From the NCBI RefSeq assembly GCF_014645815.1, contig NZ_BMML01000013.1, positions 124,001-188,000 on the forward strand: DNA of 64,000 nucleotides, read 5' to 3'. Position numbers and translations under genes: made by a program. Positions 58,087 to 64,000 of this stretch are shown one piece after another. The notes under the pieces are model-generated. The model was not told where the DNA came from. It saw nothing but the letters and a program-made list of their open reading frames with translations, and did not search any database. The stretch's first letter is position 1; each line of letters opens with the position of its first letter. This DNA is from Streptomyces fuscichromogenes (GTDB taxonomy: Bacteria > Actinomycetota > Actinomycetes > Streptomycetales > Streptomycetaceae).

Positions 58087-58517
58087 GGCCTCATCGCCGT
58101 GGAGTCGACGGCGTGCTGCCGGGGCGCGGTGACGAGGTACGGGCGCACGCTCTTGACCAGCATCGCCATCTCGTAGCCGAGGACGGCAGCATCGGCCTCC
58201 CGGCCCGCCAGCACGGCGAGGCAGGTGCCGGAGCCGGCGGTGGTGACGAACAGCAGCGTCGAGTCGAGTTCGACGACGACCTGGCGGACGTCCCCGCCGT
58301 CGCCGAACCGGACGCCCGCGCTGCGGCCGAGCGAGTACAGGCCGGAGGCGAGCGCCGCCATGTGGTCGGCGCTGTCCGGGTCGAGGCCGTGGACGGACTT
58401 CACCAGCCCGTCGCAGGAGAGGAGCACCGCGCTGCTGGTGTGCGGTACGCGTTGCACTAGGCCGCTCATCAGCCAGTCGAGGTCGGATACCTGGGCGGTC
58501 GGCGCATCGCTCGCCAT
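58083..58517 (-). CDS. Roadblock/LC7 protein (CvnB-like)
   Basis: A 144-residue roadblock/LC7-fold protein: LDWLMSGLVQRVPHTSSAVL, LSCDGLVKSVHGLD, DHMAALASGLYSLGRSAGVR, FGDGGDVRQVVVELDSTLLFV and LAVLAGREADAAVLGYEMAM. Roadblock proteins regulate GTPases of the MglA/CvnD kind by forming dimers with them. ATG 58517 is chosen because AAGGAG precedes it by 10 nt and the product has family length; an in-frame ATG at 58595 would add 26 Thr/Ser/Pro-rich residues. It lies 74 bp after the kinase gene and overlaps the DUF742 start. Confidence 0.92.
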   Translation of the reverse strand: MASDAPTAQVSDLDWLMSGLVQRVPHTSSAVLLSCDGLVKSVHGLDPDSADHMAALASGLYSLGRSAGVRFGDGGDVRQVVVELDSTLLFVTTAGSGTCLAVLAGREADAAVLGYEMAMLVKSVRPYLVTAPRQHAVDSTAMRP

Positions 58518-58591
58518 GGTGGATCGACTCCTTGAGGTACGAAGGTCTGCGGGAGCGGTGGGGATGGGGGTGGGGGTGGACACGGTGCTGG

Positions 58592-61018
58592 TCATCCGGT
58601 CGGCGCGCTCCCGTCGGGCCGGGCGGTGAATTCGGAGCTGTGCACCGGGCGCAGGGCCTGGGAGTACGACTGGGGCCGGGCCGCCGGCTGGGGGTCGGCG
58701 GGGTCCCGGTGTGTCCGGCTCAGGTGGGTGGGGGCCGAGTGGTCCGGGGCAGGGTGGTCCGGGGCCGCGTGGTCCGGGGCCATGTGGTCCGAGGTCGGGT
58801 GGTCCGGGGCCATGTGGTCGTAGGTCATGTGGCCCGGCGCCATGTGACCTGGGGTCATGTGGTCCGAGGACAGGGGGGCCGGCGCCACGGGGTCCAGCCC
58901 GATGGGGTCTGGCGTCAAGAGGTCCCGGTCCGACTGGTCCGGGGCTGTGTGGTCGGGAGCTGTGTGGTCCGGAATCAGGTATCCGGTCGTCATGTGGGCC
59001 GCCCCCATATGTGCCGCCTCGATGTGCGGGGCATCCAGGCGCGTGGCGTCCATGTGGATGGCGTCCATGTGGATGGCGTCCATGTGGGTGGCATCGAGGT
59101 GCATGGCCGGGGATGTGTGGGGCGGCCGGTCGCCGGAGCTGTCGGCGGGGCCCATGTCGGCGAAGCCCATGCCGGTGAACCCGCCCTGGAGGGCCGCGCT
59201 ATGTGCGCCGCCCACGGACTCGGCGGTGGTCGGTTCCACCTGGGTGCCCTCCAGGTGCTGCTGGGCCTCGGCGAGGCCGATGCCGCGCTGGAAGGCGGCC
59301 ATCAGGCCGGGGTCGTGCCCGGCCGGGACCTCGCTGTCCTGGCGGGGCGCCGGGCCACCACGGAGCTGCGGAACGATGTGCTCCTGGGCACGGCGGCGCG
59401 GCAGCTGGGGTTTGCCCATGGTGCCGCGCACGGCGCCGACACGCGGTACGGGCGGGCTGCCCGCGTGCTCGGCGACCGTGGGCCGGTCCTCGGACCGGAT
59501 GCCGGGCAGCGCCTCGGCGGGGTTCGGGCGGGTCTCCTGGGCGCCGCGCACCGGCAGTGGCGCGGGCGCGCCCCCGTGCTGCGCGCGGCGGCGACGGCCA
59601 CCGGCGGGGGCCGTGGCGGAGCCCTGCTGCTGTCCGGGGACCCGGCCGGCCGCCGTGGCGCCGGTGGCGGGCCGGATACCTTCCAGCGCCCCGGTGTCGT
59701 CGGACGGCCGTGCTCCCCCGCCGCCGGGAACACCACCGGCCACCGGCGCACCGACCCCGCTCGCCGTGTCGCGCGGCTGCGGTACGTCTCCGGGTGCTCC
59801 GGGCGCGCCCGCCGCCGTACCGAGCAGGCCCTGCGGGACGACGAGGACGGCCTGGACGCCGCCGTAGATGTTGCTCTGGAGGCGGACGTTGATGCCGTGC
59901 CGCCGGGCGAGCTGGGAGACGACGAAGAGGCCGATGCGGCCGTCGGCCAGCAGGCTGGCGACGTTGACCTGGTCGGGGTCGGCGAGCAGGGCGTTCATCT
60001 TGGACTGTTCGCCGACCGGCATGCCGAGTCCGCGGTCCTCGACCTCGACCGCGAGGCCGGAGGTGACGAGGTTGGCGCGGAGCAGCACCTGGGTGTGCGG
60101 GGCGGAGAACACCGTGGCGTTCTCGACGAGTTCGGCGAGAAGGTGGATGACGTCGGCGACGGCGTGGCCGCGCAGTTCGCCGTCGATCGGCGGGACGAGC
60201 TTGACCCGGGAGTACTGCTCGACCTCGGCGATGGCGGAGCGCAGCACCTCCGTCATGGAGACGGGGTTGCTCCACTGGCGGCGGGAGACGGCGCCGCCGA
60301 GGACGGCGAGGTTCTCGGCGTGCCGTCGGATGCGGGTGGCCAGGTGGTCGACGTGGAAGAGGCCCTTGAGGAGGTCAGGGTCCTCGATCTCGTTCTCCAG
60401 TTCGTCGAGGATCGAGATTTCCCGGTGCACGAGGGACTGAAGCCGCCGCGCCAGGTTGACGAAGACCTCCAGTTTCTGTTCGCTGCCGGCCTGGCTGGAG
60501 AGCTGGGCCGCCTGCACGACGGCGGTCACGGCGCCGTTGTGCGCCCGGGACAGGTCGGCGGCGAGCAGTTCGAAGTCGTCAGCGTTCTCGGGCGGTCCGC
60601 CGCGCGGCTTGCGCGGGGGCGGGGTCTCGCCGCGGCGCAGCGCGTCGACGAGGGCCAGCAGGTCGGCCTCGCCGCGGGCGGTGTTGCGGCGCAGGGTGCC
60701 GACGCGGTCGCTGACCGAGCGGGCGGCACGGCCCGCGGCCACGGCGGCGATCACGATGCCCGCGGCCGTCACCGAGACCGCTCCGGTGAGCACGGCCAGC
60801 AGGGTGAGGCCGGGCCGGACGCCGGTGGAGCGGACGGTGAACAGAACGGCCGCGCAGCCGCTGAGCGCCACCGCGACCGGTGGCAGTACCGCCAGACGCA
60901 TGAGCTGAGGCCGTATGTGGGTCTCGGGCAGCGCGGGAACGGGGCGGGCGACCGGACGTCCGTGCCGGCCGCCCTCACGGCGGTCGGCGCGGGCGGCCGG
61001 TGCACGGAGGTGAGACAT
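58592..61018 (-). CDS. Conservon sensor-kinase-like protein with His-rich repeat tail (CvnA-like)
   Basis: An 808-residue membrane protein. Two hydrophobic segments (LAVLPPVAVALSGCAAVLF; LLAVLTGAVSVTAAGIVIAA) near residues 40-100 anchor it. A long helical part with HREISILDELENEIEDPDLL precedes the ATPase domain: LAELVENATVFSAP (N box), VEDRGLGMPVGEQ, then DGRIGLFVVSQLARRHGINV. It has the usual CvnA core, about 450 residues. After that come a Pro/Gly/Arg-rich low-complexity region and, in the last 165 residues, a run of 5-residue repeats of the type HMAPD with about 20 histidines. ATG 61018 starts a family-like N-terminus; the frame is open to 61144. It is the first gene of the conservon operon. 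Confidence 0.92.
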   Translation of the reverse strand: MSHLRAPAARADRREGGRHGRPVARPVPALPETHIRPQLMRLAVLPPVAVALSGCAAVLFTVRSTGVRPGLTLLAVLTGAVSVTAAGIVIAAVAAGRAARSVSDRVGTLRRNTARGEADLLALVDALRRGETPPPRKPRGGPPENADDFELLAADLSRAHNGAVTAVVQAAQLSSQAGSEQKLEVFVNLARRLQSLVHREISILDELENEIEDPDLLKGLFHVDHLATRIRRHAENLAVLGGAVSRRQWSNPVSMTEVLRSAIAEVEQYSRVKLVPPIDGELRGHAVADVIHLLAELVENATVFSAPHTQVLLRANLVTSGLAVEVEDRGLGMPVGEQSKMNALLADPDQVNVASLLADGRIGLFVVSQLARRHGINVRLQSNIYGGVQAVLVVPQGLLGTAAGAPGAPGDVPQPRDTASGVGAPVAGGVPGGGGARPSDDTGALEGIRPATGATAAGRVPGQQQGSATAPAGGRRRRAQHGGAPAPLPVRGAQETRPNPAEALPGIRSEDRPTVAEHAGSPPVPRVGAVRGTMGKPQLPRRRAQEHIVPQLRGGPAPRQDSEVPAGHDPGLMAAFQRGIGLAEAQQHLEGTQVEPTTAESVGGAHSAALQGGFTGMGFADMGPADSSGDRPPHTSPAMHLDATHMDAIHMDAIHMDATRLDAPHIEAAHMGAAHMTTGYLIPDHTAPDHTAPDQSDRDLLTPDPIGLDPVAPAPLSSDHMTPGHMAPGHMTYDHMAPDHPTSDHMAPDHAAPDHPAPDHSAPTHLSRTHRDPADPQPAARPQSYSQALRPVHSSEFTARPDGSAPTG
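58726..59115. repeat. 15-bp coding minisatellite in the kinase gene
   Basis: About 26 consecutive 15-bp units without a break in period. Examples are GGTCCGGGGCCATGT (twice) and GGATGGCGTCCATGT (twice in tandem, 59056-59085). Because 15 is a multiple of 3, unit gain or loss keeps the frame. The encoded pentapeptide on the minus strand is HMAPD or variants. Confidence 0.9.
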
Positions 61019-61435
61019 CTGCGTCCTCGTACTGGTCCGTCGGGCCTGGATGCTCGCGCGGGTCGCGCGAGTTGGGCATGCGCCATCGCGGTGCCGGCCG
61101 AGGGGACCGCAGAAGAATTCGGCCCCGCGTCGTCCGACGGACACTCACAGTAGTCGCCAAGGCATCATGTGCGGCGGGCAGTTGACAAAGTCCCCCGACG
61201 ACGGTCCCGCTCTGGTATGAGCCCTCGCACGAAAGACCGATAACCCGGTCGACGTTCCGCTCCCGAACGGCCACCTACCGATCCCACCTGCTCAGAAACG
61301 GTCGCACGGAGAAGACACGGGGGCCGGGCTCCCGCCGCGCCGTCTCGCTCGCCACCCCTCGGTCAGCGCATCCTCAGGAGGCCCGGCGGGGCGGCGGCAG
61401 GGTCCCTTCGCACCCCCTCCCTCCCGCCCGGAATG
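61019..61435. other. Promoter region of the conservon operon (417 bp)
   Basis: No gene is seen. It holds a perfect inverted repeat CTCGCGCG-GGT-CGCGCGAG (61053-61071), 35-53 bp before the kinase ATG, which could be an operator or a leader hairpin. The rest, up to the DUF4037 stop at 61436, shows no recognisable feature. Confidence 0.6.
61053..61071. promoter_or_regulatory. Inverted repeat upstream of the kinase gene
   Basis: CTCGCGCG and its exact complement CGCGCGAG around a GGT spacer. It lies 35 bp upstream of the kinase ATG on the same transcript, so either an operator or an RNA hairpin near the ribosome binding site. Confidence 0.55.
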
Positions 61436-62611
61436 TCACGCACGGTGACCCCTTTGGCCTCGGCTGTTCGTCATCGGTGCGCGGCGCGGGCCGTCGTGGG
61501 CGTCGATGCCCGTGACGGCGTCGGTCACGGCCCGGGTCAGGTCCGTCCGACTCAGGACCTCCGTGCTGTCGATGAACTGGTCCACCGCCCCCGCCCGGCG
61601 CAACGCCCGTATGTCCGGGTTCCCGATACGGGCGGTGAGGGCCCGGGTGAAGCGGTCGGCGCGCAGCACCCGGAAGGGCCGGGAGTGGTAGGGGCGGGTG
61701 GCCGGGTCCACCCGGTCGGTGAGCTCCAGCTCGTTGTGCAGGTGGGCGACGATCTCGTACGCCCGGCCCAGATGACGCTCGCGGCGGTGCCAGTCGGTGG
61801 CGGCGAGGACGGCGGTGAGTTCGGAGGTGAGCCGCGGGGCCGCCGGGGTGCGGGCGAAGGCGCTGCCGAGCCATTTGCCGTACGGCGGATAGCGCCGGTC
61901 CATCAGCAGGGAGAGCCGCATCAGGTCGCGGACCAGGCGGGAGGCCTCGACGGCGGAGCCCAGTTCGTCGCCGACCTCGCCGCAGCGGCCGACGAAGGCC
62001 TCCTCCTCGGCGATGCGCTGCCACTGGCAGGCGAGGACGTGGAGCCAGAGATCGTGGGGATACCAGCGCAGGGCGGTGCGGGCCGGGGTGAGCGTGTGGA
62101 GGCCGTCATGGAACACGGCACCGGCGGTGACCTCGGCGAGGAGCTGGGTGGGCAGGGCGAGCCAGTGCGCCGGGGTGACTCCGGAGGCGGGATCGAAGCC
62201 GAGGGCCGCGACGAACCAGGAGGAGACGCCGGTCACTTCGACACGGTGGTGTACCGGACCGTCGGTGACCCGCATGACGCGGATGTCCCGGTCGCCCGTG
62301 GCGGCGAAGTGAGTGGGCCAGCCATGGAAGGTCTTCGGAAGGTGTTCGGCCAGCACATGTCTGATGCGTCCGGCATGCCGACTCACATCATGGGAGTGCA
62401 GGAAGAGCTGGAGGCGTGGGCCCCATTCATGGTCGGCGGAGCGCTCGGTGTCGTAACCGAGCACTTCGGAGCCGGCGCCGATGCGGGCGGCGGAGTGGGG
62501 TATGCCGGGAGCCGCCTCCTCCAGCAGCGGGCGTACGGCCTCGGTGTAGAAGCGCCGGGAGAGCTCAAGCCCAGGTAAGAAGGCGGGACTTGGCATATGT
62601 GCATGGCTCAT
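61436..62611 (-). CDS. DUF4037 protein (nucleotidyltransferase-like)
   Basis: A 391-residue protein of the DUF4037 family. The opening FLPGLELSRRFYTEAVRPLL is followed by a nucleotidyltransferase-like core RIGAGSEVLGYDTERSADHE, where GS and the acid residues resemble the GSxxxGxxxxxSDxD motif, then EWGPRLQLFLHSHD. Further helices include LWLHVLACQWQRIAEEEAFV and YPPYGKWLGSAFARTP, as in aminoglycoside-type adenylyltransferases with a helical C-terminal domain. The function is not known for any close homologue. ATG 62611 is chosen; earlier in-frame ATGs at 62689 and 62644 give non-family N-termini. It is a single gene between the conservon and the MBL gene. Confidence 0.88.
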   Translation of the reverse strand: MSHAHMPSPAFLPGLELSRRFYTEAVRPLLEEAAPGIPHSAARIGAGSEVLGYDTERSADHEWGPRLQLFLHSHDVSRHAGRIRHVLAEHLPKTFHGWPTHFAATGDRDIRVMRVTDGPVHHRVEVTGVSSWFVAALGFDPASGVTPAHWLALPTQLLAEVTAGAVFHDGLHTLTPARTALRWYPHDLWLHVLACQWQRIAEEEAFVGRCGEVGDELGSAVEASRLVRDLMRLSLLMDRRYPPYGKWLGSAFARTPAAPRLTSELTAVLAATDWHRRERHLGRAYEIVAHLHNELELTDRVDPATRPYHSRPFRVLRADRFTRALTARIGNPDIRALRRAGAVDQFIDSTEVLSRTDLTRAVTDAVTGIDAHDGPRRAPMTNSRGQRGHRA

Positions 62612-62704
62612 GGCGATGCCCCTGCCCAGGTTGTGCAGGGGCATGCACGCCGTTTTCACGCCGCCGCCACATCGGTGACGGCGGTGCACAGGCCGCCCGC
62701 GCGG

Positions 62705-63892
62705 TCAGCGTTCGCCCGCGAGGTCGAGGTCCCCCTGCCCCGGCGCGGCCTCCGACTGCTTCTCACCGCGCCACGGCCGGGCGACCGGCGCCGAGACCGC
62801 ACGCCACCACGGGTCGGCGGGCAGCTTGCCGGACGGCTCGAAGGGCTCGCCGGGACGCGGCAGCGCGACCGCCTGGCCCGCCTCGTCGCCGGCGTCCTTG
62901 GTCCACTCCCCCGGCTCTGCCCAGGCATGCGGGGCGAGGTTGAAGGTGCCCCAGTGGATCGGCAGCAGCACGCCGTGCGGCTGCCCGCCCTGGAGGTCGA
63001 GGTGGGCCCGCACGCCCTCCTGGGGCGTCATGTGTATGTCGGGCCAGAACTCGCTGTACGCACCGATCTGGATCATCGTCACGTCGAACGGCCCGTGGTC
63101 GGCGCCGATGTCCTGGAAGCCGTCGAAGTAACCGGTGTCACCGCTGTGGTAGATCCGGTGCTCCGCGCCGGAGACGACCCAGGACGCCCACAGGGTGTGC
63201 TGGGTGTTGCGCAGCCCCCGGCCGCAGAAGTGCCGGGCGGGGGTCGCCGTCAGGGTGAGCCCGCCGACCTTGGTCTCCTCGTGCCAGTCCAGCTCGCGCA
63301 GCCGGTCGGCGGGGACTCCCCACTGTTCGAGGTGGGCGCCGACGCCGAGCGGCACGGCGAACACGGTGTCCGTGCCGGCCAGCGCCTTGATCGTGGGCAG
63401 GTCGAGATGGTCGTAGTGGTCGTGCGAGATGACCACGACGTCGACCGGGCCGAGCGCGGCGAGCGGCAGCGGCACCGGGTGCAGCCGCCGGGGCCCGGCG
63501 AACGGGAACGGGGAACACCGCTCGCCCCAGACGGGGTCGAACAGGACGCGGTGTCCGTCGATCTCGGCGAGGACGCTGGAGTGGCCCATCCACGTCACCC
63601 GCAGGCCGGTGACGGCGGGCCCGGCGAGGTCGGCGACGGTGGTGGGGTGCACCGGGACGGTGCCCCGGGGGGCTCTGCGGGCCCGCTGCTCCTTCTCGAA
63701 GTAGGTCCTCGCGAACTCCAGCATCGAGCCCGAGGGCCGCATCCGGGTGGTGCCGCCGGGGTTCTGGAAGACACCGTCCTTGAAGTGCGGGGAGCTCTGG
63801 ATGCGGGCCAGGCGCTCGCCGCCGGGGTCCGCGCCGAAGGCAGCGGGCCGCAGCGCGCGGAGCCCGGAGCTCAGGGATCGCAAACCGGTCAC
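62705..63892 (-). CDS. Metallo-beta-lactamase-fold hydrolase (UlaG/NAPE-PLD-like)
   Basis: A 395-residue MBL-fold hydrolase. Two metals are bound by SHDHYDHLD (HxHxDH), by Asp in IYHSGDTGYFDGF and by His residues in PARHFCGRG and LLPIHWGTFNLAPHAW, the arrangement of the UlaG/NAPE-PLD-like branch. The N-terminal 70 residues (FQNPGGTTRMRPSGSMLEF) are typical of the bacterial members. The start is GTG 63892, with GGAGG 4 nt upstream; the open frame reaching 63988 is not family-like. It is probably cytoplasmic and hydrolyses a phosphodiester, lactone or similar bond; substrate unknown. A divergent promoter follows. Confidence 0.9.
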   Translation of the reverse strand: MTGLRSLSSGLRALRPAAFGADPGGERLARIQSSPHFKDGVFQNPGGTTRMRPSGSMLEFARTYFEKEQRARRAPRGTVPVHPTTVADLAGPAVTGLRVTWMGHSSVLAEIDGHRVLFDPVWGERCSPFPFAGPRRLHPVPLPLAALGPVDVVVISHDHYDHLDLPTIKALAGTDTVFAVPLGVGAHLEQWGVPADRLRELDWHEETKVGGLTLTATPARHFCGRGLRNTQHTLWASWVVSGAEHRIYHSGDTGYFDGFQDIGADHGPFDVTMIQIGAYSEFWPDIHMTPQEGVRAHLDLQGGQPHGVLLPIHWGTFNLAPHAWAEPGEWTKDAGDEAGQAVALPRPGEPFEPSGKLPADPWWRAVSAPVARPWRGEKQSEAAPGQGDLDLAGER

Positions 63893-63951
63893 GGTACCTC
63901 CAGTGGTGTCGCCGGGGTCCCCATTATGGTCGGCCCTTGTGACAGTCGGCG

Positions 63952-63981
63952 TTGACACCGCACCGTCCACCTCCCGATACT
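63952..63981 (+). promoter_or_regulatory. Outward promoter at the right edge
   Basis: TTGACA (63952-63957), 18-bp spacer, GATACT (63976-63981), close to the major-sigma consensus and pointing out of the window. It is followed by ACTGTTCAGT (63987-63996), a short inverted repeat near the expected start site. The gene it drives is outside the window. Confidence 0.5.
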
Positions 63982-64000
63982 GACCCACTGTTCAGTAGCA

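Overview
The window is high-GC actinobacterial DNA, almost certainly from a Streptomyces. The support is codon usage (G/C at nearly every third position), a complete conservon operon (sensor kinase, roadblock protein, DUF742 protein, small GTPase, GAF protein), an MmyB-type regulator, a SpoIIE/PAS/GAF/ATPase phosphatase and the kbl-tdh threonine pair. It divides at a tRNA-Pro gene (48396-48469, minus strand). To the left lie about 48 kb of accessory catabolic genes ending in an integrase, an excisionase and an IS256-type element. To the right the genes look like ordinary chromosomal ones.

Region 1 (1-18965) is a catabolic cluster built from fused enzymes. It holds a thiolase-like/enoyl-CoA hydratase fusion (788 aa), a double CaiB/BaiF CoA-transferase/enoyl-CoA hydratase fusion (1062 aa) and a double acyl-CoA dehydrogenase (712 aa). 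It also has two paralogous coniferyl-aldehyde-type dehydrogenases, a zinc alcohol dehydrogenase, three SDR genes (one cut by the window edge), and a thiolase-fold protein next to a DUF35 zinc-ribbon protein, the layout of Ltp2/ChsH2-type retro-aldolases. I infer the route alcohol, aldehyde, acid, acyl-CoA, enoyl-CoA, beta-hydroxyacyl-CoA, retro-aldol or thiolytic cleavage, acting on a branched (terpenoid-like) or aryl-propanoid alcohol. An MmyB-type and a LysR-type regulator lie inside it, and two different long DNA elements each occur twice there. This is my best candidate for an undescribed system.

Region 2 (19087-24388) holds a GH140-like glycoside hydrolase, a SnoaL-like gene divergent from a TetR gene, a decayed MMPL transporter and NADP-glutamate dehydrogenase. 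The TetR operator (paired 19-bp half-sites) recurs 22 kb away in front of an LLM flavin oxidoreductase.

Region 3 (24524-37074) has three transcription units: SDR-aminotransferase-TetR; MFS transporter-YcsF/PxpA-KipI/PxpB-KipA/PxpC; and RraA-like, 2-hydroxyacid dehydrogenase, gluconate 5-dehydrogenase-like, idonate dehydrogenase-like and 6-phosphogluconate dehydrogenase. Three copies of one 20-bp operator-like sequence lie before these units and suggest a single regulon.

Region 4 (37610-48300) holds the SpoIIE-type phosphatase and then an eroding segment. This contains a TetR gene with an amber codon next to an intact palindrome, an SDR gene, a cyclase-family gene whose frame runs into a transporter remnant, an acyl-CoA ligase remnant, the LLM oxidoreductase, a truncated rhodanese, an IS256-family element and xis/int.

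Region 5 (48396-64000) holds MmcQ/YjbR, GNAT and XRE-cupin genes with a 35-bp palindrome over the regulator start, then LysR-kbl-tdh. Next is a LysR regulon (SnoaL-like, SDR, muconolactone-isomerase-like) marked by two copies of one 21-bp palindrome. The conservon operon follows, whose kinase ends in a histidine-rich pentapeptide repeat. DUF4037 and metallo-beta-lactamase-fold genes close the window. Operators were found by eye; all regulator-to-site assignments are inferences.
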